Origin: Branchiostoma lanceolatum
Lineage: Eukaryota; Chordata; Leptocardii; Amphioxiformes; Branchiostomatidae
Direction of reading: 5' to 3'
Assembly (NCBI RefSeq): GCF_035083965.1
Contig: NC_089732.1
Coordinates: 2,710,883 to 2,774,882, forward strand
Length of the DNA: 64,000 nucleotides
Positions 29,221-41,355 of this stretch are shown here, in pieces. How positions within the stretch are numbered: the first letter of the stretch is position 1; each line of letters opens with the position of its first letter. The notes below the pieces were generated by a model that saw nothing but the letters and a program-made list of their open reading frames with translations, ran no database searches and was not told where the DNA came from. The translations under genes and the position numbers were made by a program.

Positions 29221-30539
29221 CTGTCCATTGGAAAATCACGAATTAGTGCTCCTCCGGCCAAAAAATAAGAGCCGGCCCTCATAGAATCTGCGATGGAGGC
29301 TAAATCACTAGTTGACAAAGTATTCTAGCGTCATCTGCAGCAAAAAAAGATCGTCATATATTGCAATGGAGCCGAGGTATTGGCGTCATGGCGGGAGTAC
29401 AGTTGTCTGTTGTGACGTTTCTATTTTCCTTTATCTATTCATTTATTTTTTATTTCAGCTGCAGGCACATGGCTCATATAACTGTGGCTAGCTACAGATA
29501 TCATATAAAATACATGCACGGTTGTAGCTTAGTTATATATATAACAGGGTAATTGTAGACCAGGCTTAAGTCACAGATCGGCATGCACACCGACCTCCAT
29601 TAAGGACGCTTGCTGAGACATAGTGGGCGACCAATCACCGCTCGCTGCTCGGCTGCCGCTATTTTGGTAACGTAGGTTTTATCCCGCGTAGAGACCGAAC
29701 AAGCGAACCCCATTCTATCATCTCCCTTTGGGAACGACTAGTTTGTAAAAACCGGTTTATTTTTTTGTAAATAATTCCCCAAAGTCTAATTGCAAGACGA
29801 AGACAATTGGTCATTCTGTATTCATGCAAATCAACCGGTATAACCACCCTTTGGCTAAAACACCAGCGCTTTGCATGTTGGTTAAACTACGCCAAAAGTC
29901 TCTCCTTCCATTGAGGTATCATCCTTGCTACTTCCTTGTATATCCAAGGATCGGAGGTCCAATATCTAACCTCCTTGGTATACACGATTGCTTTCTGCCT
30001 GCTCAGTTCGGAACGACTGCCTTACGAGTACTGGTAAGTACAAGCTTGAAAGTCTAAGTGTGCAATCTTGTTTTTGTTCGCAAGATCTTTACCGTCACGA
30101 AATGTGCGCTTGTTACGAGGGTTGTTTTTCCTCTGTTTAAGTCCCAGTAACTTAATTTCCAAACCCTGCTCTATATTCTTTATAGCTTTGACAACACGTC
30201 TGGAACCAAAAATGAATGAATGAATAGTTGGTTGATTGATTGATTGATTGAATTATGAAAATTTGAAACGTTATTGACAAATACAACACGGCAGACTGGA
30301 AAGTCTGAATCGGGTACGTATTTACAAGTCAGCTCACATCAAAACCAATCTCCTAATATATATATAATCTAGTGTACATTAATTGTGCGATTTAAAAACT
30401 CTGCTACATCTTAAATATACAACACAGAAAACGAATTATGGCATTTATGACAAATTCTCTTCCATTGGTCTACAGGTTACAGGTACATGCCACGACAAAG
30501 GCACGTGTATAGGAACACGTGTATACGCATTGGCACGAG
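29221..30539. other. Intergenic, no gene seen
   Basis: Contains a short fragment of the LINE tail (about 29832-29870, accggtataaccaccctttg) and a (TGAT)n run near 30230-30252. I see no exon or RNA gene. Confidence 0.5.
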
Positions 30540-30668
30540 TTACAGCATGTGCATGAGCAGGTATAACCGCCTCCGGCGTAACACGGCAGCTTCTGCATCT
30601 ACATGTATATAGCCCGGTGGGTATAACCGCCCTCCGGCAGAACACACCAGCTTCGCAGGCACGTGGCA
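30540..30668 (-). mobile_element. LINE 3' tails, two in tandem
   Basis: Two copies of the tail phrase (ggtataaccgcctccggcgt and gggtataaccgccctccggc, the second followed by acaccagcttcgcaggcacg). The second stops 13 bp before the GPCR start codon at 30682. Confidence 0.75.
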
Positions 30669-30681
30669 AATCATCGACGGA

Positions 30682-31876
30682 ATGAGGATCTTCATTGGAA
30701 ACTGCCCCGGGTCAGTGCTAGTGATTCTCACGCTCATCAAATTCCACTATGTCGGAATAAGCTTGGCTTCTGGACCGGACTCGAATGTGACGAGTTACGA
30801 CGGAAACAGCACGGACATTTCGGCATCTGGACCGGACCTCAATGTCACAAATCAAGTCAGTAACAACTGTTACACAAACATCTCTCGCAACTCCACCCGG
30901 ACCTTGATCGAAATCATTAACATCTTTACAGCTACAAACGTCTCTGAGATCGGAGAAAATATCACATCCAACGGTCGCCAATGTCCTCAAATCGTGATGA
31001 CTTCTGTATTTGTACCTTTGATGGCTGTAACTATATGCCTCGGCATCTGGTCCATTGTTGCAAACGGTCTCCCACTAGCAGCCATCATGAAGCATGAGCG
31101 ACTCCACAAGCCCGTGTACATCCTCATCGCCAATCTTGCGGCAAGCGACGTTCTGGCCGGCGTAACCTTCGTGCTGGTAGGCAGCTCAGTTTTGTATTCT
31201 AAGCTAAGCAGGTTCGTTCCTTCAGTCATTATCTCTCATATCCAGCTTACGGCGCTCTTGCTCTCTGGCCTGTCCTCCGCCTACAGCTTGCTGGCCCTGA
31301 CAGCCGAGCGATACTGGTTCATCGTCCACGGGATGACCTACGTCAACAAAGTCACCAACGAGAGGTGCAAGGTCGCGGTGGTGGTCGTGTGGGTGTGGTC
31401 GCTGCTGGTAGCGATGCCGCCAAACTTCTGGTGGCAGTGCGTACCGTGTGTGGACGAACGGTGTCTTCCGTTGGGCGGATCGCACGGAGGCGTGTCCTAC
31501 AGCTACGTGGTTGTCATTCTCGTGACAGTGTTCACTCCGATGGCTGCAATCGTCCTTCTTAACATGGGGATACTCTCTTGTTTGTGGAAACATGTGAACG
31601 CTATCGCTGCACAAGAAGCCGCCGTGGGTGCCCAGCCCACCACCAGCCGAAAATCCACCGTCACCATCGTCCTTATAACCGCGGTGTTCCTGGTGGGATG
31701 GACGCCGCTTCTCTCAAAAATGGCCAAAAATACCCAGGATATTGCACGGCTGCATGAAACGCAGGTTTTCGTGCTGCTGAACTCCGCCATCAACCCGGTC
31801 ATCTACGCGCTACGTCTGCGCGAGGTTCGCCGTTGTGTTGTACGACTCTTCGTGAATCCTGGCGGAAATGCCGCGT

Positions 31877-31878
<2 letters not shown>
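30682..31878 (+). CDS. Intronless class A (rhodopsin-like) GPCR
   Basis: A 398-aa seven-transmembrane receptor in one exon. The N-terminal tail of about 100 residues has many N-glycosylation sites (NVT, NST, NIS, NVS, NIT). Visible: TM2 LANLAASDVLAG with the conserved Asp; ERY in place of DRY (TAERYWFIVHG); TM4 Trp; a CVPCVDERC segment in loop 2; TM6 GWTPLL; and TM7 NSAINPVIYAL (NPxxY). The LAASD and NPVIYALR patterns recall the lysophospholipid/cannabinoid/melanocortin group, but the ligand is unknown. The ATG lies 13 bp after a retrotransposon tail, so the true start or a 5' exon may differ. The hydrophobic stretch at residues 11-20 could be a signal sequence. The stop runs directly into an (AAGC)n array. 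Confidence 0.88.
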
Positions 31879-32210
<332 letters not shown>

Positions 32211-32264
32211 CATTCATTTGACATTTAAATTAATGCTGAAAGCTATGTTTCTCTCAACTTGACA

Positions 32265-32331
32265 GCATGGTTCAGTGGTAGAATTCTCGCCTGCCACGCG
32301 GGAGGCCCGGGTCCGATTCCCGGCCGATGCA
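32265..32331 (+). tRNA. tRNA-Gly(GCC), probably a pseudogene
   Basis: The D arm, anticodon arm with GCC at 32293-32295, variable region and 3' acceptor strand (ccgatgca) match a standard tRNA-Gly. The 5' acceptor strand reads gcatggttcag where gcatcggtggttcag is expected from the 3' strand, so four bases are missing and the stem cannot form fully. The T loop has tccgatt in place of ttcgatt. A run of five T follows at 32339-32343, the normal Pol III stop. A damaged gene or an assembly error are both possible. Confidence 0.75.
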
Positions 32332-32705
32332 TGCTATCTTTTTGTTTGTCTCCTTAGTCCTTAGGCATTTCATTTGAGTATTTCCTTTTTATCCCAGTAT
32401 ACATTGTAAGATGGAGTACAAATTTTCACATTCTATACAATACAAGAAAAGTGGTTAATATTCGGTAGATCCAACTTCACCTGCTTTTGTCAGCTAAATC
32501 GTCAAATACATTAATTGGATTCTGGTGTCGTACAATCTTTATCAAAGGCCACGCTGTCTTACTTTGATAGATCACTAATGGGAATCCCGCCAAAAATTGT
32601 GATTACTGGCATGAACTTGCAATTGATGCAGACAATCATCAACAGCTAGGGACGTGCAGGTCTTTGCGACTGGGGATAAACGAACGGAATTGTTTACTTC
32701 AGCGG

Positions 32706-34148
32706 ATAGTGTTCAGTAATAAGGACAGGTATGTTTGTGTGTGGATAGTGTTCAGTACAAAGGACAGGTATGTTTGTGTGTGGATATTGTTCAGTACTAA
32801 GGACAGGTATGTTTGTGTGTGGATAGTGTTCAGTACTAAGTGCAGGTATGTTTGTGTGTGGATAGTGTTCAGTACTAAGGACAGGTATGTTTGTGTGTGG
32901 ATAGTGTTCAGTACTAAGTGCAGGTATGTTTGTGTGTGGATAGTGTTCAGTACTAAGGACAGGTATGTTTGTGTGTGGATAGTGTTCAGTACTAAGTGCA
33001 GGTATGTTTGTGTGTGGATAGTGTTCAGTACTAAGTGCAGGTATGTTTGTGTGTGGATAGTGTTCAGTACTAAGGACAGGTATGTTTGTGTGTGGATAGT
33101 GTTCAGTACTAAGTGCAGGTATGTTTGTGTGTGGATAGTGTTCAGTACAAAGGACAGGTATGTTTGTGTGTGGATAGTGTTCAGTACTAAGTGCAGGTAT
33201 GTTTGTGTGTGGATAGTGTTCAGTACTAAGGACAGGTATGTTTGTGTGTGGATAGTGTTCAGTACTAAGTGCAGGTATGTTTGTGTGTGGATAGTGTTCA
33301 GTACTAAGGACAGGTATGTTTGTGTGTGGATAGTGTTCAGTACTAAGTGCAGGTATGTTTGTGTGTGGATAGTGTTCAGTACTAAGGACAGGTATGTTTG
33401 TGTGTGGATAGTGTTCAGTACTAAGTGCAGGTATGTTTGTGTGTGGATATTGTTCAGTACTAAGGACAGGTATGTTTGTGTGTGGATAGTGTTCAGTACT
33501 AAGTGCAGGTATGTTTGTGTGTGGATAGTGTTCAGTACTAAGGACAGGTATGTTTGTGTGTGGATAGTGTTCAGTACTAAGTGCAGGTATGTTTGTGTGT
33601 GGATAGTGTTCAGTACTAAGGACAGGTATGTTTGTGTGTGGATAGTGTTCAGTACTAAGTGCAGGTATGTTTGTGTGTGGATAGTGTTCAGTACTAAGTG
33701 CAGGTATGTTTGTGTGTGGATAGTGTTCAGTACTAAGGACAGGTATGTTTGTGTGTGGATAGTGTTCAGTACTAAGTGCAGGTATGTTTGTGTGTGGATA
33801 GTGTTCAGTACAAAGGACAGGTATGTTTGTGTGTGGATAGTGTTCAGTACTAAGTGCAGGTATGTTTGTGTGTGGATAGTGTTCAGTACTAAGGACAGGT
33901 ATGTTTGTGTGTGGATAGTGTTCAGTACTAAGTGCAGGTATGTTTGTGTGTGGATAGTGTTCAGTACTAAGGACAGGTATGTTTGTGTGTGGATAGTGTT
34001 CAGTACTAAGTGCAGGTATGTTTGTGTGTGGATAGTGTTCAGTACTAAGGACAGGTATGTTTGTGTGTGGATAGTGTTCAGTACTAAGTGCAGGTATGTT
34101 TTTGTTTGGATAGTGCTCAGTACCAAGGATAGGTATGTTTTGTTTGAA
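32706..34148. repeat. 39-bp minisatellite, 37 units, with a 663-bp higher-order repeat
   Basis: The unit (gtatgtttgtgtgtggatag plus 19 bp) is repeated 37 times in exact register. Two main variants, taaggacag and taagtgcag, mostly alternate. Because 39 is a multiple of three and the unit lacks stops, frames of 495 codons (plus) and 530 codons (minus) appear. Neither has a domain, so they are not called genes. Units 3-19 (32784-33446) and 20-36 (33447-34109) carry the same rare variants in the same order. Confidence 0.95.
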
Positions 34149-34425
34149 TAGTGCTCAGCACCAAGGACATGTATGTCTGTGTGTGGATAGTGTTCAGTAC
34201 TAAGGACAGGTATGTTTGTGTGTAGATAGTGTTCAGTACTAAGGACAGGTGTGTTTGTGTGTGGATAGTGTTCAGCACCAAGGACAGGCATGTCTGTGTG
34301 TGGCTAGTGTTCAGCACAAAGGACAGGTATGTTTGTGTGTGGATAGTGTTCAGCACCAAGGACAGGTATGGTTGCGTGTGGATAGTGTTCAGTACCAAGG
34401 ACAGGCATGTGTGTTTGTGTTTCTG
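34149..34425. repeat. Diverged edge of the 39-bp minisatellite
   Basis: About seven further units with point changes (cagcaccaaggacagg, tgtctgtgtgtggctagtg) and small length shifts. This degraded flank is consistent with homogenisation acting mainly inside the array. Confidence 0.85.
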
Positions 34426-37400
34426 CCAAGTGTAGTGTGCAGCAACAAGGACCTGTGTGTTGACCGTTTTCAGCATAGAATAGATATGTGTTTGTGTCTG
34501 TTCGTGTGCGTGTTTGTGTATGTGTGAGGAGTATGTATGAATCGCTAAGAATTGATCGCTTGCTTATGTGCGGGCAACTAGTATGTTTGGATATTGAAAG
34601 TAAGAAGCAGTCAAGCACAAAAACACGACGCGTATACGTATCTCCCTCAGATAAAATCTTTTGTAATAAAAAGTGTGTCTTCTCCTGCAGTACCTGTACG
34701 GTTGCTCAAAAGCGCCGCCTAGCAATATTTACTAGAACTGCATCAGTTAGTGGTAAAGCGTAGTCAAATAGATACACCTTGCTGTGCATGGTCAACATTT
34801 TAGAAGTACGCGTATACTATACCAACAGCAGACGGACTCATGTCCAGGGGACGTACATAGATTAACGTAGAGAAAAATACGCGATGGATCCAGTATCACA
34901 TGGAGCTCCAGCCCACCCGGGGCAATATTGTGTCAATGAGATCGTTTTCGATCTATAGGACGGAAGCTTCCGGAAGTGACAGGGGATGGTTGCACTTTTT
35001 GTAAGAGTTGCCAGGCGACGCTTTTGAAACTGTGGCAGCTAGTTCTTCACCCATGGCAAAAGTTACTCTTTCATCCTGAGTTTATTTTCATTCTTAAAAA
35101 CGGATTGGTCATGAAGCAAACGACTAAAAATCGACTCGGCCAGTTGTCTACAAAGAAGAAAGCAACATTTCCTTGTTGTTCTATTCACACAGACACACGC
35201 AGACACACAGACACACGCATACACACACAAACAAACAAACAGAAAAAGACAACGATGATTAGTTGGTCAATAATGTCTATGATATACGTTTTGGAGTGTT
35301 GCTCATATATAGCATAATGCTTTGGGACAAACTGTTTAATACACTTACAGTATATGCCAGTACATGTCAGCTCTCTTGTCGGAAACTGTCAACACCGTAC
35401 TGAAGCGCCTCCTATCGTATTCTTCTATCACTGCATGTAGCTGTTACCCTGACCGTGAATCCGGCATTAGGGCTCACTCCCGGTCACTGCCCCACAGTGC
35501 GCCAGGGACGCATTGGCAAGACCCATGCTGAAGCGCCCCCTGTGGTATTTTGCTGTTACTGCATGTACCTGTTCATAGCAGGGTTCACTCGCGGTCAGTG
35601 CCCCACAGTGCGCCAGGGCCGCGCCCGCTGCGGAAATGACAGGAAATCTCAGGTCACGACCCGACTTCTGGTGCGTCTGGCCGTCTGGAGGATTCACGAA
35701 GTCGCGTTCGGGACGTCACATGGTGATATGGAGTCCCTGGTACGGACGGAACGATTTGATTTACTTCATTTAATTAGGCTGTATAGAATTTTTGAAAAAA
35801 AAATACTCTCATAGCAGAGGTTAGGCTTCTGGTTGTTTTTTTACGTGTCATTAGGCGTTTTTGTATTCAATCTTTTAGAAAGATTTAGAACTATTGTCAG
35901 TCAGATATTCTTTTATTAGAAATGTTCAAAATTATTACAGATACATGTATTATTATAAAACACGTCCGTGGAAGGACTCTAGGTTGTATGAAATTAAAAA
36001 CAAAAAGACTAACTAGGATGATACTCTGGCTAAAGAAAAAAACGAAAAAAAAAATAAAAAAAAATAAAAAAACAGGAAAACACTGAGCCGGATCCTTACA
36101 TCTGCTTGGTGTTTAGATCAAGTTCTGGTTGGTCACTTTCTGTAGCTGTGACTATTGTAGGATTTGTAGACTATAACTGGGGAAACGTTTGCAGGGGATT
36201 TAAGTTTGCGGTAAAGAAATGTCCGCGAAAACAGCGAACACAAAACCGCCACGAACATTTCCCCATTTTAACTTAGCAGCGGCATTTAGAATACCCGATA
36301 TCATTGGACACGGGTCGCATTCAGTTTTCCCCGAACTCTCTTTACTTGGTCATCGAAATTGAAAACTATAATTGACGGGTAAAACTAGGAAATATCCATG
36401 TTCGGGGGGGGGGGGGGGTCTGGACTTCCACTGACCAACAGGGTTCCGAGAAGTACGAAGAAAGGAGAAAAGAAACACGTGAAAAATTCTAACGCACATG
36501 AAGTGATGATAGAAATAGATTATATAGCCATCATAAAACACAGCGGGGAATCCCAGGTCTAATGAAAGATGGTACCAAAAAATTTTACCCGGAGCTCTTC
36601 CTTATGCTAGTTTCTAATACTAATTTCCATTGTAACACGCATACGATGATATTGCATTTACAGGGAAACCAACGCTATTTTCGGGTTCCTAATATACACA
36701 TGATATAAGTTCCTCTTATTCTATACTTACAAACTACAATAGTCAGTCAGGAGATCTAGAAGTCATTGTGCAGAGCATTATCATCATCAAAACAATCATC
36801 AAATTGATCGCCGTAATATTATATGCGAAACCGTGAAGTCATACCTGTAAGAGCATTCTATTCCAGGTCTATATTGCATACAGAAATTTGATCTCAATAC
36901 CCAATAAATTAATTTCAATGAAATTATATAGTAATTGTTTGAATTACATACAAGAAGTACTACTCAGTGCCTCGTCAACGTAACCTTGTTCTTTTATCTA
37001 TTTTATTTTATTCTATTTCATTTTATCTATTTCTCGTTTTCGTTCTATGTATGGTGATTTCGCAGCCTTGACACGGAACGAACCCGTCTGGAATAGCAAT
37101 AACTCGTGAATCCGCTGGTTCGGAAGGAAAACGTCGGGAATGAGAAGCATGTGTAACGGGCTGGGGAGGAATGCAGACGACTCTTCAGCGCGCTTGGAAC
37201 TCTGTGGCATCCAAAATACATCAGCGAAACATGCCTTTTATAATCACTTCGTTTGGCCTCATTTAACGGACATTTAGCTTGCTATAGAACTAGAACATGT
37301 GCGTATGTCATCGGAGAAAAGTGACTCTCTAAATCGTATACTAGATGAAGCCGATATGATATACCATCTTGTAAAGAATCTTTAATTCTCATATTTATAT

Positions 37401-38330
37401 GTATACAGTTGAGATAGAGTTTTCACAGTCATGCCTGAAGTCGGTGCGGTATTTGATTTAATCTTATCTAAGATATCATGACCGTAAACAGAACTTGATA
37501 AGATAACGACAAAAATTGCGATTGATTCAAAGTCAACAAACTAACAAGTGGTCATGGTGTAACAAAGTTGGAGGGGGGGGGGGCACATAAGATGAATGAT
37601 TAATCAATATATGATATAAGATATACACAAAATGTACCAATTAGACTTTGCCTTAGATCATAGCGGTCCGATTAAAGATTACAGATGAATACACCTTACG
37701 GAATCGCAAGCAGACCACAAGGTAAAGCTATGGGCTTATGTGTCTCTCCAAGGATGATGAAATCTTTTAACTCTTTATTCTATACAGACCTGCTGTGGAT
37801 AAGTAACGACCCGACACACCCTATTTCCGGGGTAGGGCCATTGAAACAAATTAAGTACCAGCGATTAAGACAAACGCGTTATATAAACACACCGGCTTGC
37901 AATACCAAGGCAATGGGGAGTATTTTCTGAATGACAAATACCTGTAACACAATTATCAAAGTTACTTGAAGGCAAAATCGTATCAAACGTTTTTCCTGCT
38001 CCCCGCTTTCGTAGATTGTCATTAGCCAAATTAAGGTTACAAATTTTAGAAAGCCTTATCGGGTGGTGCACAATTTTCCTTGTGTGTTCCACTTTTATTT
38101 CAATTTTCACATCCGCACGCCAATACTTCCTGGCCCTGGCCATGTACATAAAATTGGGGAACTGTGCCACCAAATAACCGTATCTACTTATATAGTATAC
38201 ATGTATAAGGATCCGAATCGCTTCCTTGTGTGATATGTGATATACGACCTCTGTTGTGTTATATACGGTATGCGGGGTCACTGGGAAACCCCACATCCGC
38301 TATTTGACGCTACCTTCGCTTCCGCCCGGC
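34426..38330. other. Intergenic, no gene seen; small tandem duplication
   Basis: No recognisable coding exon. At 35395-35630 a segment of about 110 bp is repeated, with gcactgaagcgcc-type and ccccacagtgcgccaggg words in each copy. G homopolymers occur at about 36403-36417 and 37570-37582, and A-rich runs near 36040-36075. Short open frames here have no domain. Confidence 0.5.
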
Positions 38331-38339
38331 GTTTCCAAG

Positions 38340-38585
38340 AATCCACGCGCGCGCCAGGGTTAGGTTCGGTTTCTACATGTGCAGGGTTCCGCGATGACTC
38401 AGAGAGTTGGGGCTGGCACGGCTAGCTACTCTCCAAGCAGAGGTTAGGTTTCTACATCATCAGTACATGTGCAGGATTGCGCGATGAGTCGGGGCAAGCA
38501 CTGCCAGCTACTCTCCAAGCAGAGGTTCGGTTTCTACATGTGCAGGGTTGCGCGATGACTCAGAGCTGGGGCCGACAATGGGTCG
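38340..38585. repeat. Three tandem units of about 105 bp carrying AP-1-like sites
   Basis: Units share ctctccaagcagaggtt, ggtttctacat, gtgcagggtt and cgcgatga. The first and third contain TGACTCA within cgatgactcagag (near 38395 and 38569); the middle one has TGAGTCG. The array is about 2.8 kb downstream of the Jun 3' end. Confidence 0.7.
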
Positions 38586-39372
38586 GCGGGTGAAGATATA
38601 CCGACCCAAGTTCTACTATTTACGCAATAGCCTTTTCCTGACAGACTATCTTTCCAGCCGGCCTTTCTAGCCATAACTGCCAACCCGAAAAGGATAGTAC
38701 ATTTAATTGATACTAACCCCGTAAGATTTTCCCGGCTTACGCTAATGAAGTGGGCGGGCGGGAAACGCTCCCAGCACCGTAGAGATACGGAGAGGTTACC
38801 AGGCCAGCGTCCCGGAAACAGTCGTTTGTTCGTCGCACATGCCGGAAATTCGAGAAGTCTGTAATCTTCAAGCAGAAGTTGGAAGACAAAATTGTTATGT
38901 TTTGCCAGTTTTCGTTAAAAAGTTACAAACTCTCCCAAAAGAAACGGACAGCCAGGAAAACGTAATACGCTTTACACCTCCCTACATCTGATTGGAGAGT
39001 AGTAGTATCTCTATCATTCATATCACTATCAATAATTATAATTTAAGTCTCTGTATCAGAATACCGATAGGATCCTCTACATCCGTTAAAAGTTTTAAGT
39101 AACTGGAAGCGTGTGGCAGTATCATTTATTGGCAACCTGTTTAGCTTTCCACTTTTTTTCTTTGTTAATCCATGTGAAAAGAACTGAAGCATCAATTAAA
39201 AACAACAACAAGACAGAAACAACAAATGCTCCTACTTAGCAGAGAATATGATTTCAAACAACAAAGTTAGCAGCGAGAACTAAAGAGAGACACCTGTATA
39301 TATAAACAAAACAGAAACACCTTGTTTTTGAGAAAGTCCTCTACAAGAGGCACCTCCTGACCTAGCTAGCGC

Positions 39373-39676
39373 TAGCCTGGGTATCAGACTGTTTCGGGGC
39401 CCACAAAGGCCAGCTCCTCGGCTCCAGGGCCAACATGCCGCCGAGGAAATTTTGCCAGTCTCCTGAGATAGACCCTGCTCGAGAGCCCTTCTTGTAAAAA
39501 TGTCCAGACTGTTTCTCAGGGTCTAACTTAGGGGTTGCGGCAAACCAAGCAGGTTAAAAAGGGATTTTAACCTCCTTGGGCAAACTTTCGTCGTGACAAA
39601 GTTGGCCCTTGAGCCGAGGAGCTCGGCTGTGTTGACCGTTGAATAAACAAAAACAGTCTGGCATCCTTGTCTGGCT
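39373..39676. mobile_element. DNA transposon fragment/MITE with TAGCCTGG ends
   Basis: Starts tagcctgggtatcagactgt and ends acagtctggcatcc, the inverse complement apart from the last bases. The ends resemble those of the 89-bp element at 10228-10316. The interior of about 270 bp has an inverted pair (ggctcctcggctc-type left, gagccgaggagc right) but no transposase. Confidence 0.65.
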
Positions 39677-40373
39677 GAAGGCACTTAAAATCACGTTAAA
39701 ACCTGTTGTTTTTTGCTGATTTAATCACGTACTATGCTGTTTCTGACGCCCAACGTAATTCCCATGTCTCCAGTTTTACCACTATGACTATCTTTTACGA
39801 AAACATTATATCAATTTTTTGTTTTACAACAGTAATGGTCCAATAATTCATGTCATCATATGTTACGTATATGCCAATCTGTTTTGTCACATGATAATGA
39901 TTGGATATTTTCAATAAACAGATAACTCTCCCATTGGGCTAAATTTAGTAAATGCGAGTAAAAATAAAGGAGCTGACGCTCGCTCATACTCATAGTGTAC
40001 CAACGTCTGTGAAATCAAAACACTAACGTTGTAACAGGTGTATTATAATTCATGCCCCCCTCCCATCTTTCACTGCGCGTGCAGTGAAATATATCGTATG
40101 TATCCAAGCAGTTCGCAGGTTGTGTGTAATGTCCTTGGTTAGCTATGCATTCAAAAACCCAACGATTTTGTCTTTCAACATCTACTTGAAGATACAATAG
40201 TGTGTTTCCCAAACGATTTTTGCCCCGCGGCTAGCGCTAGTTGGTATGCCGCCCCGTCTCTGTTGACGTTTTGTTTACATACGTAGAGTGGTTTGTGTAT
40301 ACGTGTGTCCTGCCGCGTCATCGGTCCACCCTGTCCCCACCCTTCCCAGTAGTCCCACCAGTTCCGGCCACTT

Positions 40374-40509
40374 CCTTATATGGGTACAAAACAAATGCCG
40401 TCATCCTAATTAACCGACGGGACGACACGTTCTGATTGGTCGGGAGCGCGTGGGTGTGACTCCCCATGACCGTATATGGGCAAAATGGCTTCGTCTGCCC
40501 GTGATGTCA
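40374..40509. promoter_or_regulatory. Candidate serum-response-type element cluster downstream of Jun
   Basis: CCTTATATGG (40374-40383) is a perfect CArG box with Ets-type TTCC words beside it (gttccggccacttcc). Nearby are an inverted CCAAT (gattgg, about 40435), a near-CArG CCGTATATGG (40470-40479) and the CRE-like TGATGTCA (40502-40509). Such clusters typify immediate-early genes. The cluster lies about 0.3-0.4 kb beyond the likely Jun poly(A) signal and about 0.85 kb beyond its stop codon. It could be a Jun enhancer or the promoter of an unseen transcript. Confidence 0.45.
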
Positions 40510-40794
40510 CGCGGCTACTGTACAATGGCCCCATTGAAGTGTGCAGTGATCCCATGGCGTATTTTTTTGGCGCGACACGTACTACGCCACATTCCAACGC
40601 TTACTCTGGTATTTCGCCAGCGTCTCGGGGCTGATTAGAGTGCACGACCCCCCACCCCCTGTCTACTTCTGCTTTCTACCGAAACAAAGATTGTTGACTC
40701 TTCAGACGGTAGGGATCAGGGGAAATTTTCTGAGCAAGGACACTTCCCTGTGAAAGAAACTTAGCTATACCCACCCTCAAGACAACAACAGACA

Positions 40795-41355
40795 ATATAC
40801 GTGATTTCATCATTTTAATTACAACTCGTAAAAAAAGACTTCTTTGGTATAAATAATTTCACAATGCTGTGACGACGCTGTCGCCACGCTGGATCCACCA
40901 AATAATTTTTTCGAGATTACAAAAGCTCGTGAAACTAACATTATCAACCAAGTAACAAAATATGTACATTACATTTCCCCATTTGTAGAAAAGGGTGCAT
41001 ATTTTAGTATCAGTCGGCTCGCCGACGTGCCAATTTCACCTTTGCTAAATCGTACCTTACAGTATAAATGCCTTGACAGAGAAGCAACTTGTACACAAAT
41101 GCACTGGCTTTCAAAAACTGCAGGCTTTCACGCTCAACGATCCAGCCGCAGCGTTATTTATCAATATTATTATCATTGTTATCAACAAACTTCATTTATC
41201 ACATACATAAGATGCACAGCAACTTACGAACGCAAACAATATCCTTTCGCAGTATAAGAGTCTCAGTCACGGTATAAATAACATGGTAATACTGTCCCGT
41301 TCTATTGTCAGTTCGCGAAAAGTGTTATTTATCAGGAGATACCGTTATCGAAAAG
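40795..41355 (-). other. Probable Jun 3' UTR
   Basis: In the Jun sense the sequence is AT-rich with several ATTTA pentamers (for example near 40853, 41046, 41064 and 41276), typical of unstable immediate-early mRNAs. ATTAAA (complement at 40814-40819) followed by a GT-rich stretch is a plausible poly(A) signal. The exact cleavage site is not known. Confidence 0.55.

Noticed and set aside
32664-34291. Open frames of 495 codons (plus) and 530 codons (minus) made of a 13-residue repeat
   Set aside because: Both strands are open over the same 39-bp minisatellite because the unit length is a multiple of three and has no stop. No domain, signal or splice context.
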